Shown here piece by piece: positions 36,992-44,957 of a stretch of 64,000 nt of DNA. Made by a program: the position numbers and the translations under genes. Numbering within the stretch: position 1 is the first letter of the stretch; the number at the start of each line of letters is the position of its first letter. Origin of the DNA: Moraxella osloensis (GTDB taxonomy: Bacteria; Pseudomonadota; Gammaproteobacteria; Pseudomonadales; Moraxellaceae); NCBI RefSeq assembly GCF_009867135.1, contig NZ_CP047226.1:1240001-1304000 (forward strand). The letters run 5' to 3'. The notes beneath the pieces are model-generated. The model made no database searches. It saw only the letters and a program-made list of their open reading frames with translations, and had not been told where the DNA came from.

Positions 36992-37591
36992 TTAGGTTAG
37001 CCCTTCAAAACACGTGCGGGTCACGATAGCGATAATCTCATCATCATCATACAGCTGCGACGAGCGTAAAAACCCCAGTACAGGGTCACAAGCTCTGGCA
37101 TATAAGGTATATAAAATTGCCAGTCCTGGTATGTTGCTTTGCAACTTGCCCTCTGCTTGCGCTTGCTCAATCCATTCACCGATGCTATCTGACAACATGA
37201 CCAAGTTGTTGGTGTAATCGTCATTGGCAATTAGCAGCTCGCGCAGTTGGGAGTTTTCACTGGGCAGATTTGGCATTTTTTGCGCCAGTTTTAGTCGCAT
37301 CGCCCACTGTGTCAGCGCTTTGAGCTTATCGATGGCGGTTTGGTCGGTTGCGTTTAGCTGATTGATGACCTCAAGCGCTTTGTGCATGATATCAACCAGC
37401 GCCGCCATGCCTAGCGCTTCTTTACTGGGAAAATGTCGATACAATGACGCCTTGGCAATGCCCACTGTATCGGCAATCTCATCGACGGTCATCGCATCAT
37501 AGCCTTTGGTGGCTAACAAATGGTTGACTGTCTCAATAATCAGCGACTCACGCTCTAGCATCATTCGCTGTTTAAACGTTAACTTTTTCAT
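36992..37591 (-). CDS. TetR-family transcriptional regulator
   Basis: About 199 residues. The N-terminal helix-turn-helix is typical (ETVNHLLATKGYDAMTVDEIADTVGIAKASLYRHFPSKEALGMAALVDIM, about residues 15-65). The C-terminal ligand and dimerisation domain is divergent. ATG 37591 is preferred to the GTG one codon upstream. It is divergently transcribed from the SDR-FAD-DUF1365-cfa-DUF2177 operon; the space between holds a long dyad next to a strong promoter for that operon. It is therefore a natural candidate to control the operon and perhaps the fasciclin gene with the same dyad, though nothing yet shows which protein binds. Confidence 0.85.
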   Translation of the reverse strand: MKKLTFKQRMMLERESLIIETVNHLLATKGYDAMTVDEIADTVGIAKASLYRHFPSKEALGMAALVDIMHKALEVINQLNATDQTAIDKLKALTQWAMRLKLAQKMPNLPSENSQLRELLIANDDYTNNLVMLSDSIGEWIEQAQAEGKLQSNIPGLAILYTLYARACDPVLGFLRSSQLYDDDEIIAIVTRTCFEGLT

Positions 37592-37706
37592 CACAAGTTT
37601 CTAATGTTTTTCAGGTTTCTAATATTTTTAAGGTTAAAAATTAGCTAATATTATACTACAAATGTTTTTATGATACTTATTATTTGATTATATACCAATA
37701 ATTATA

Positions 37707-37730
37707 TTTTTATACTAAATAGTATAAAAA
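37707..37730. promoter_or_regulatory. 24-bp dyad 1 upstream of lipid operon
   Basis: Perfect 11-bp inverted repeat TTTTTATACTA / TAGTATAAAAA around two A residues. It ends 3 bp before the -35 box of the operon promoter and lies between the TetR gene and the SDR gene. Confidence 0.78.
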
Positions 37731-37733
37731 CTA

Positions 37734-37762
37734 TTGCCAACCATCCGCTACTCTTTTATAGT
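37734..37762 (+). promoter_or_regulatory. Sigma-70 promoter of the SDR-FAD-DUF1365-cfa-DUF2177 operon
   Basis: -35 TTGCCA (37734-37739), 17-bp spacer, -10 TATAGT (37757-37762). The dyad lies immediately upstream. Confidence 0.7.
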
Positions 37763-37814
37763 ATGCGATAAGCCGTTGTCAAAATTTTGTATTGAGTTGT
37801 TATATTGAGTCGCT

Positions 37815-38564
37815 ATGATGCCAACCCCCAATTCCTCAAAGCCTTTATCCATCGTCATTACAGGTGCAACCTCAGGCATCGGTTTACAGTTGGCAATGGA
37901 TTATTTAAGCCAAGGACATGAGGTGTATACCGTGGGTCGAAACAGCGATGTTTTGCACAGGTTGGCAGCGATGGGTGCAAAAACGATTCAGCTTGACTTA
38001 ACCGAATATGATGCCGTGATGCAAGCTTTTAGCGACATTAAAACGCTAGATTTATTTATCGCGGCGGCGGGTGTTTGCGAATACATTGACATGCCAAACT
38101 TTGATTCGCGGTCTATCATGAGGGTGATGAACGCAAATTATGGCTCGTTAGTCCATGCCATTGAAGCGCTATTACCCGCCCTCAAGGCAACTAAAGGTAA
38201 AATTGTCACCGTCGGCTCGGCTTCAGCTTTGGTGCCCTTTGTGCGTGCAGAGGGGTATGGTAGCTCAAAATCGGCAATCCATTATCTGAGCAAAACCTTG
38301 CAAATGAGCCTGCAACCTTATGAGGTCAAAGTGGCTTTGGTAGTACCAGGCTTTATCAAAACGCCGATGACGCTGCAGAACGACTTTCCAATGCCTTTTT
38401 TGCAAACCGTACAGCAAGCCAGCCAAGCCATTCAACAAGGGATTGCCAATGATGATAATGTCATTGAATTCCCGCAGACATTGGTACAGCCCCTTAAGCT
38501 GTTGGCGCAGTTACCTGATGCCGTATGGCATTTTGTGGGCTCAAAACTTTCTCATACAACTTAA
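37815..38564 (+). CDS. SDR-family oxidoreductase (lipid-operon gene)
   Basis: 249 residues of the short-chain dehydrogenase/reductase family: NADP-binding ITGATSGIG at about residues 15-23, the serine and YGSSK (Y-x3-K) active site, and LIAAAGVCEY. It is the first gene of a five-gene operon with a FAD oxidoreductase, DUF1365, CFA synthase and DUF2177. That gene order occurs in several proteobacteria and is linked to fatty-acid modification in stress responses. Here it is divergent from a TetR gene. The substrate is unknown; a lipid or aldehyde is plausible from context. Confidence 0.85.
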   Translation: MMPTPNSSKPLSIVITGATSGIGLQLAMDYLSQGHEVYTVGRNSDVLHRLAAMGAKTIQLDLTEYDAVMQAFSDIKTLDLFIAAAGVCEYIDMPNFDSRSIMRVMNANYGSLVHAIEALLPALKATKGKIVTVGSASALVPFVRAEGYGSSKSAIHYLSKTLQMSLQPYEVKVALVVPGFIKTPMTLQNDFPMPFLQTVQQASQAIQQGIANDDNVIEFPQTLVQPLKLLAQLPDAVWHFVGSKLSHTT

Positions 38565-38613
38565 TCATTTGACTTGTTAATCATTTGACTTGGCTTTAAA
38601 GGCATATCCGCAC

Positions 38614-40260
38614 ATGGCAGTGTTTACAAAAAAATCCCCGCACGCTAATCACACAGTCCCCAAGCCTGTGGTGGCCAATCCTACTAAGCCAAAGATTGCC
38701 ATTATTGGCAGTGGGGTATCAGGGCTCACATGTGCGTATTATCTCAAAGACAGTCATGCAGTGACGATGTTTGAAAGCAATGATTATCTAGGCGGACATG
38801 TCAATACATTGGATGTCAGCGTTACCGAGCGCTCACTTTTTGACAATCCTTTTTTTAACAATCCGTTTAGACCATCAACCGAAAAAGTCGCCATCGATAC
38901 AGGGTTTATTGTATTTAATGCGCGTACTTACCCCAATTTTATTCGCCTGCTTGATGAACTCAATGTGCCATTTCAAAAAACTGAGATGAGTTTTTCGGTT
39001 AAAAATACTTATATTGATTTTGAATACAATGGTCACACTTTAAACAGTCTGTTTTCTCAGCGCCGCCATGTACTAAGCCCCAGATTTTGGCAATTTGTTC
39101 AGCAGATTTTACGCTTTAATCGCGAGACCAAATCGCTATTAGCGAATTTTCGCCAAGCCGATAAAATGCAGCAGGCAGCTTTAAGTCAGCAAACACTCGG
39201 GGATTATTTAGACAGTCATGACTATGGCGAGTTGTTTAAAACCAACTACTTGGTGCCGATGGTGTCTGCGATATGGTCGATGGGAATGGATGACGCCAAG
39301 CGTTTTCCCCTACTCTTTTTTGCCCAGTTTTTTGATAATCATGGGCTGCTGGATGTGGTCAATCGCCCGCAGTGGTTTACCTTGGTAGGCGGCTCAAAAC
39401 AATACGTCAATGCCTTAATCACTCGGCTTGCTGCAGCAGGTACAACCCTGTATATCAATACCCCAGTGCAATCGGTCACGCGTGGCAAGGATGGTGTTAG
39501 CATTGAATTTATTCATCAAGGTAAGCGTCAAACCCAAGTGTTTGACGACGTTGTATTTGCTTGCCATGCCGATATAGCAAGACGTCTACTAGCCGATATC
39601 ACTGAGACAGAATCGGCTATTTTAGCGGCTTTTGACTATACAGATAACGAAGCGGTTTTGCATACTGACACCCAAGTTCTACCCAAAAAACCGCTGGCTT
39701 GGGCAAGTTGGAATTACGCGATAGATAAACCCACCGCGAGCGTGGCTGACCAAAAACCCATATTGACGTATCACATGAATATCCTTGAGCGATTGAGCGC
39801 AAAACATAACTATTTGGTGACGCTTAATACGCCGATTAATGAGGCGCATGTCATTAAACGTGTGGATTATCGCCACCCTGTGTATGACAAAAAAATGACC
39901 GATGCCCAAAAACGCTGGCATGAAATTTCAGCGAAGCGGCATACCCATTTTTGTGGTGCTTATTGGTTTAATGGGTTTCATGAAGATGGGGTAAAAAGTG
40001 GCTTGCGGGTATGCCAAAGTTTGGGGGTGGATATCGACATTTTGGTCACTACCAATACCACAGCTGCCACAACCGCTGCACAAATCAAACGGCTGTCTAA
40101 GCCCAACAAACCGTCGGCAAAATTTACTGTATCAAAGTTACCGAGCCACGCTGATAAAAAAATCTCGGTGGTGCAGCGACGGCAAGTAACCGCCGCGACC
40201 AACCATGCGTTTTGCCAAAACCTAGCACATGATGGTTTGTGCAACACCCCTCAAAGGTAA
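38614..40260 (+). CDS. FAD-dependent amine-oxidase-like oxidoreductase (COG2907-type)
   Basis: 548 residues. The N-terminal Rossmann motif IAIIGSGVSGLTCAYYL and the following ESNDYLGGH bind FAD, and GFIVFNARTYPNF and WFTLVGGSKQYVNAL match this oxidoreductase family, related to the flavoproteins adjacent to CFA-type genes. ATG 38614 is preferred, with AAAGG upstream; a TTG at 38590 would add eight residues. Family members in the same neighbourhood are thought to oxidise or desaturate fatty acyl chains. It is followed by DUF1365 with a 6-bp gap. Confidence 0.82.
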   Translation: MAVFTKKSPHANHTVPKPVVANPTKPKIAIIGSGVSGLTCAYYLKDSHAVTMFESNDYLGGHVNTLDVSVTERSLFDNPFFNNPFRPSTEKVAIDTGFIVFNARTYPNFIRLLDELNVPFQKTEMSFSVKNTYIDFEYNGHTLNSLFSQRRHVLSPRFWQFVQQILRFNRETKSLLANFRQADKMQQAALSQQTLGDYLDSHDYGELFKTNYLVPMVSAIWSMGMDDAKRFPLLFFAQFFDNHGLLDVVNRPQWFTLVGGSKQYVNALITRLAAAGTTLYINTPVQSVTRGKDGVSIEFIHQGKRQTQVFDDVVFACHADIARRLLADITETESAILAAFDYTDNEAVLHTDTQVLPKKPLAWASWNYAIDKPTASVADQKPILTYHMNILERLSAKHNYLVTLNTPINEAHVIKRVDYRHPVYDKKMTDAQKRWHEISAKRHTHFCGAYWFNGFHEDGVKSGLRVCQSLGVDIDILVTTNTTAATTAAQIKRLSKPNKPSAKFTVSKLPSHADKKISVVQRRQVTAATNHAFCQNLAHDGLCNTPQR

Positions 40261-40266
40261 ATCATC

Positions 40267-41193
40267 ATGACATTTGCCCATCAAATCCTGCAAGGTGTGA
40301 CTTGGCATGCCAGACAAATCCCTACCCGTCATGAATTTCATTACCCCTATCGGTTTTGGGCAGTCAATTTAACCCAGCTAGCAGACAATCCATTACCTAA
40401 TGTTAATATGGGCGCTAGTGATGTACCAACATGGTTGCCCAAATGGCTGAAAAAATCGCTGCAACAATCATTGACGATCCCTCTGCTATCGCAGCATCAT
40501 TGGGCGCTTTATCAATTCCATCAAGCAGATTATTTTGCTATCAATCGATTAGACGCCTCTTTAGACAACCGTCTAAACGCTTCGCTAGGACAACCTGCGC
40601 CATCGGCTAGTTTATTGGTCAAAGCCCAACAAACTTGGCAGCAATTAACTGGCAGTCAGCCGACTGGCGAGGTGGTGGCTTTGGTCGTGTTACGTAATAT
40701 GGGTTGGTATTTTAGCCCTGTCAATTTTTATATTGGCTTTGATGCGAACCACCAGCCAAGCCATTTTTTGGCAGAAGTCTCTAACACCCCTTGGAACAAA
40801 CGCCATTACTATGGATTTTTACTGACAGGTGAAAAGACCTTGTATCAACATGACAAAGGTTTTCATGTATCGCCTTTTAATCCCATCAATCAGCAATATC
40901 ATTGGCGTGTTGAGATTCACCCTAAACGCTATGCATCGGCAAATGAAAACACCAAGAAAAATGGCTTTGATGTTGTGATTGATATTGGACTGACAGATAG
41001 CCGCGGCAAAGTGTTCAATGCAGGCGTGAGTCTAAAAGGCGTTCAATTGGACGAGGCTTCGGTGATAACGGCGATTAAGCGCCGACCCTGGATGAGTGCC
41101 ACATCACTACTGCGGATTTACTGGCAGGCTTTTAAATTATACGCGCTAAAACGTGTCCCTTATCAAGCTTATAACCAGCGTTTACCCCAATAG
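40267..41193 (+). CDS. DUF1365-family protein
   Basis: 308 residues. Matches DUF1365, including TWHARQIPTRHEFHYPYRFWAVNL at the N-terminus and the signature FSPVNFYIGFDANHQPSHFLAEVSNTPWNKRHYYGF in the middle. Function is unknown. The gene is nearly always found between the FAD oxidoreductase and CFA-type synthase, as here, and is proposed to take part in unusual fatty-acid formation. The ATG is 6 bp past the preceding stop with AAAGG upstream, so translation is coupled. Confidence 0.85.
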   Translation: MTFAHQILQGVTWHARQIPTRHEFHYPYRFWAVNLTQLADNPLPNVNMGASDVPTWLPKWLKKSLQQSLTIPLLSQHHWALYQFHQADYFAINRLDASLDNRLNASLGQPAPSASLLVKAQQTWQQLTGSQPTGEVVALVVLRNMGWYFSPVNFYIGFDANHQPSHFLAEVSNTPWNKRHYYGFLLTGEKTLYQHDKGFHVSPFNPINQQYHWRVEIHPKRYASANENTKKNGFDVVIDIGLTDSRGKVFNAGVSLKGVQLDEASVITAIKRRPWMSATSLLRIYWQAFKLYALKRVPYQAYNQRLPQ

Positions 41194-41222
41194 TTTACTG
41201 AAATTTTTTATGGGAATTGACT

Positions 41223-42707
41223 ATGACACCGTCTTCTTTAGAGGCTAAAAACACTGCAACCTCTCACCCGTCAAATCACCCATCAAATGGTACCGAGACT
41301 TTGGTTAAACGCCGTCAATCCGATTTAGCCAAGCGGCGCTCGTTTACGGATTACCTACCCAACCCAATTGTTGACCATCTGCTAACGCCCGTTCAACACA
41401 GTGCGGCAAAAGCGGCACGGCAAATAATATTTTTATTGCTATCAAAGCTCAAACAGGGTCATCTAACCGTGATTGAAACCTTTCATCAGTCTGACGATAT
41501 AGCAACTAAGGTGGCGACTAAGGTAGCGACTCATAAAACCTTCGGTGTTAGCGTGATGAATACTGAGCCTGTAACACAGTCGCCAGTGACCGATACACAA
41601 CGAACACTAGGGGAACAAATTGGCAATCATCCTTTGGCAGTGACACTCACCATCCATTCACCGCAGGTGTATCAACACCTATTAACAGGCGGTTCGATTG
41701 CTTTTGCTGATGATTATATTGATGGTTTGTGGCAAGCCGATGATTTAACAGCATTTTTACGCTTGATTGCCCGCAATTTGACCCTCATCAATACCATCGA
41801 AGCCAAATTTGCCAATTTGACCAAACGCTGGGAACACCGCCAACACCGCAATCGGCATAATGATAAAAACAACGCCAAATCCAATATTTTAGCCCATTAT
41901 GATATTGGTAATGCGATGTATGCATTATTTTTGGATGAGCGCATGATGTATTCATCGGCAATTTATCCGACACCGTTATCAAACTTGGCAGCCGCACAAA
42001 CCCACAAGTTGGCAAAAATTTGTGAATTAGCTGAGTTAACAGCTGACGATCATGTCATTGAAATCGGCACGGGCTGGGGTGGGTTTGCCATTTATGCCGC
42101 CAGCCAATATGGCTGCCGTGTCACCACTACAACTATCTCAGACGCGCAGTATAAAGAAGCCAAACGCCGCATTGACGCTGCCAATCTAACCGACAAAATC
42201 ACCCTGCTAAAACAAGACTATCGTGAGCTTACCGGCAAGTATGACAAGCTGGTCAGTATTGAAATGATTGAAGCGGTCGGTCATGAATATCTGCCAGATT
42301 TTTTTGCCCAGTGTAATCGACTGCTCAAAGATAATGGGCTGATGGTATTACAAGCGATTACCTTTAATGACCGAGGTTATCAAAAATATTTGCACGCGGT
42401 GGATTTTATCCAAACCCATGTTTTCCCAGGGGGATGTTTATTGTCTAACAGTGAAATTCTTAGCCAAGCGCGTGACCATACCGATATGCAAGTAACGTCA
42501 TTGGTTGATTATGGCTATGACTATGCCCGTACCTTGATTGATTGGCGTTATAATTTTATGCAGGCGCTACCGCAGCTCAAGGCACTCGGCTATGACGATG
42601 CGTTTATGCGTTTGTGGCATTTTTATTTTGCCTACTGTGAAGCCGGATTTTTGGAAAAAACCATTGGCGTGGTGCAAGTACGCCTTGAAAAAGCCCAGTA
42701 TCGTTAA
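41223..42707 (+). CDS. Cyclopropane-fatty-acyl-phospholipid synthase family methyltransferase
   Basis: 494 residues. The SAM-binding loop VIEIGTGWGGFAIYAA and the YDIGNAMYALFLDERMMYSSAIY, SIEMIEAVGHEY and FIQTHVFPGG segments are hallmarks of CFA synthase, which methylenates unsaturated acyl chains in membrane phospholipids. The first about 90 residues are an extra hydrophilic, low-complexity extension with VATKVATKVAT repeats not seen in E. coli CFA synthase (382 residues). Its place after DUF1365 suggests a CFA-like methylase rather than the housekeeping enzyme. ATG 41223 is preferred to the TTG two codons upstream. Confidence 0.88.
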   Translation: MTPSSLEAKNTATSHPSNHPSNGTETLVKRRQSDLAKRRSFTDYLPNPIVDHLLTPVQHSAAKAARQIIFLLLSKLKQGHLTVIETFHQSDDIATKVATKVATHKTFGVSVMNTEPVTQSPVTDTQRTLGEQIGNHPLAVTLTIHSPQVYQHLLTGGSIAFADDYIDGLWQADDLTAFLRLIARNLTLINTIEAKFANLTKRWEHRQHRNRHNDKNNAKSNILAHYDIGNAMYALFLDERMMYSSAIYPTPLSNLAAAQTHKLAKICELAELTADDHVIEIGTGWGGFAIYAASQYGCRVTTTTISDAQYKEAKRRIDAANLTDKITLLKQDYRELTGKYDKLVSIEMIEAVGHEYLPDFFAQCNRLLKDNGLMVLQAITFNDRGYQKYLHAVDFIQTHVFPGGCLLSNSEILSQARDHTDMQVTSLVDYGYDYARTLIDWRYNFMQALPQLKALGYDDAFMRLWHFYFAYCEAGFLEKTIGVVQVRLEKAQYR

Positions 42708-42765
42708 CCCAATTCGCGCGGCAAGGGGTTTATGACAATCAATCACAAGACACAAGGATTTAGCA

Positions 42766-43182
42766 ATGGCACCATTAAACTATCTGTGGGTATATCTGAT
42801 CGCCGTCATGGTATTTTTGGGCATTGATGCCGTATGGCTTAAAACCATGACCCAACGCTTTTATGCACCGCGCATTGGACATCTACTCAGTGAATCACCC
42901 AATATGACCGCAGCAGGCGTGTTTTATCTATTTTATGTTTTTGCGCTTTGCGTGGTAGTCATCTACCCGCAGCTAAAAGCTCACGCATCATTGGCGGTAT
43001 TGGCAGGGTATGGGGTGGTGATTGGGCTGATGGCATATGGAACGTATGATTTTACAAGCTTAGCATTACTTAAAGGTTATGATAAAACTGCGGCACTGGT
43101 TGATTTTATTTGGGGCGGCTTGGTCACAGGATTAACTTGCGTGATTGTGGGCGTCATTTATAAAAACTGGTTGGTGGATTAG
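42766..43182 (+). CDS. DUF2177-family membrane protein
   Basis: A 138-residue protein with about four transmembrane helices (LWVYLIAVMVFLGIDAVWL, AAGVFYLFYVFALCVVVIY, LAVLAGYGVVIGLMAYGTYD, TAALVDFIWGGLVTGLTCVIVGVIY) and the DUF2177 signature YDFTSLALLKG. Function unknown; it accompanies CFA-type operons. AAGGA lies before the ATG, and it is the last gene of the operon. Confidence 0.82.
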   Translation: MAPLNYLWVYLIAVMVFLGIDAVWLKTMTQRFYAPRIGHLLSESPNMTAAGVFYLFYVFALCVVVIYPQLKAHASLAVLAGYGVVIGLMAYGTYDFTSLALLKGYDKTAALVDFIWGGLVTGLTCVIVGVIYKNWLVD

Positions 43183-43246
43183 CCTTAAGCTAGGCACCCA
43201 ACTACAGCCCTAATACAAGGCTAAGGTACAACTTCAAAGGAAAATT

Positions 43247-43978
43247 TTAAGGCAAAATTTCTTTGCCGTCCCACGCCCAAATTTTGCCCGAGTCTTTAGG
43301 CGTGAGCTGATGCAAAACCTTAAGTAAACTTTGTGCTGAGAACGCTGCGGTAAATAATTTGCCTTCTACCACATTTTTTTGAAAGGGTTTGGATAACTCA
43401 CTGTCTACCGTGCCTGGGTGCAAAGCAACAATAATTGCGTTGGGGTTTTTTCGTTGCAGTTCGATGCTTAAGTTTTTAATGCCCATATGTAAACTTGCTT
43501 TTGCCATCCGATAACCATACCACCCGCCCAAGCGATTATCCGAAATACTCCCTACCCGTGCCGACAATACGGCAAATATCGACGGGGAGGATTTGTTTAA
43601 GGCGGGCAAGGCGTATTTGGCAATCATCATCGGTAATAGCGCATTGACATGGAAATATTGATGCAGCTGGTCGGCTGTGATATCACGCAGCGATTTTTCA
43701 GGCGCGATGGGTTGAGCATCGGGTTTAGAGTCATGTAATAACCCAATCGTCACAATAACACTGTCCAACGCTTGAGTGCTACTTATTGCTTTGATAAGCG
43801 CGGCGATAGCCAGTTCATCATCAAAATCAAGCTGATGAGGGACGATATGAGGGTGGCTAAATGCAGGGGGTTTCCTAGCAATGGCATGAATGGTGGCATT
43901 TGGATAGGCGATAGCCAAACAATCACAAAATGCCCTTCCAATCGCGCCAGACGCACCAAATATGGCGATATGCTGCAT
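43247..43978 (-). CDS. SDR-family oxidoreductase (CsgA-like)
   Basis: 243 residues with a Rossmann start IFGASGAIGRAFCDCLA, active-site GGWYGYRMAKASLHM (Y-x3-K) and HPGTVDSELSKPF, typical of the classical SDR branch near CsgA/YciK-like proteins. It converges with the DUF2177 gene, separated by 64 bp that show no strong terminator. Substrate unknown. Confidence 0.82.
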   Translation of the reverse strand: MQHIAIFGASGAIGRAFCDCLAIAYPNATIHAIARKPPAFSHPHIVPHQLDFDDELAIAALIKAISSTQALDSVIVTIGLLHDSKPDAQPIAPEKSLRDITADQLHQYFHVNALLPMMIAKYALPALNKSSPSIFAVLSARVGSISDNRLGGWYGYRMAKASLHMGIKNLSIELQRKNPNAIIVALHPGTVDSELSKPFQKNVVEGKLFTAAFSAQSLLKVLHQLTPKDSGKIWAWDGKEILP

Positions 43979-44178
43979 AGTCTACTCACTTTTTAGTAAT
44001 TCAATTCAACCACTGGCGAGATGTTTACCAATTGTATAACGATTTTTGAAAGTTAAAAAAATAGCGATGAATCGTATCACCGCTATGCCATCAGACCAAT
44101 AAATTGTTGGCTACTATAACTAAAGATAACTATGCTTAAAGACAAAAGTTTATGGCGGATAACTTTATCTATGATAAC

Positions 44179-44694
44179 TTATCTTTTTGGCAAAATGACA
44201 CGGTCAATTACATGTACCACACCATTGCTCGCTTTGATATCTGTGGTGACAATGTTGGCAACACGTCCATTGGCATCTTGTAATTTACCATTTGAAGTCA
44301 CCATGATGTTTTGACCTTGTAAGGTTTTAACCATCCCTGGCTTGACATCTTTTGCCATTACTGTGGCTGGCAGCACATGATAAGTTAACACAGATTGCAA
44401 TAGCGGTTTGTTTGCAAACAATTGCGCTTTTGTTATACCAAGCTCAGCAAGTAGATTGGCAAAGGCAGCATTGGTCGGCGCAAATACGGTGATGTTTTTC
44501 GTAGTCGCGACGGTGTCGGCTAAACCTGCGGCTACCACCGCTTCAACTAATAATGAAAAATCTGGATTTGATTTTGCCACATCAACAATGTTAGCCGTGT
44601 GCATCGGTGCATGAGCGGTATGGGTTGGCGTCGTGGCACAACCGGCTAATAACGTGGTAGAAATCGCCGCTGCTAAGAAGGCTTGTTTTAACAT
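44179..44694 (-). CDS. Fasciclin-domain lipoprotein
   Basis: 171 residues. A lipoprotein signal peptide (LKQAFLAAAISTTLLAGC, lipobox LAGC) precedes one FAS1 domain with the conserved H1 box FAPTNAAFANL and the H2-like box SNGVVHVIDRVILP. FAS1 domains mediate adhesion or bind hydrophobic ligands. The promoter region carries the same dyad as the lipid operon, so the two are probably regulated together. It is monocistronic. Confidence 0.88.
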   Translation of the reverse strand: MLKQAFLAAAISTTLLAGCATTPTHTAHAPMHTANIVDVAKSNPDFSLLVEAVVAAGLADTVATTKNITVFAPTNAAFANLLAELGITKAQLFANKPLLQSVLTYHVLPATVMAKDVKPGMVKTLQGQNIMVTSNGKLQDANGRVANIVTTDIKASNGVVHVIDRVILPKR

Positions 44695-44759
44695 ACTTAT
44701 TTTCCTTACTTAATTATGATTGTTGGATAAAATACAGGTCAGCTTTTTAAGCTAAATTA

Positions 44760-44788
44760 ACTTTAACTGATAATATTAGAATTTTCAA
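44760..44788 (-). promoter_or_regulatory. Candidate promoter of the fasciclin gene
   Basis: On the minus strand TTGAAA (44783-44788), 17-bp spacer, TAAAGT (44760-44765). The dyad lies 4 bp upstream of the -35 box. Confidence 0.5.
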
Positions 44789-44792
44789 TATG

Positions 44793-44816
44793 TTTTTATA
44801 CTAAAAAGTATAAAAA
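44793..44816. promoter_or_regulatory. 24-bp dyad 2 upstream of fasciclin gene
   Basis: 10-bp inverted repeat TTTTTATACT / AGTATAAAAA around four A residues. It matches dyad 1 (37707-37730) at 23 of 24 bases. Confidence 0.76.
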
Positions 44817-44957
44817 ATACTACTTATTTTAATATATACTATTGGGTAAAATTCATTAACAACAAAAGCGACAATGACTGCATAAATGTCACAGTAACTA
44901 GATTATTTTCCGCTACAATTTATTTCTTCATTTTGGGCAACGCATAAGGGCAAAATT

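Noticed and set aside
43182-43226. TTAGCCTT / AAGGCTAA inverted repeat after DUF2177
   Set aside because: Eight-base arms 29 bases apart, no T-run, and only superficially like the uptake-like motif; could be chance.
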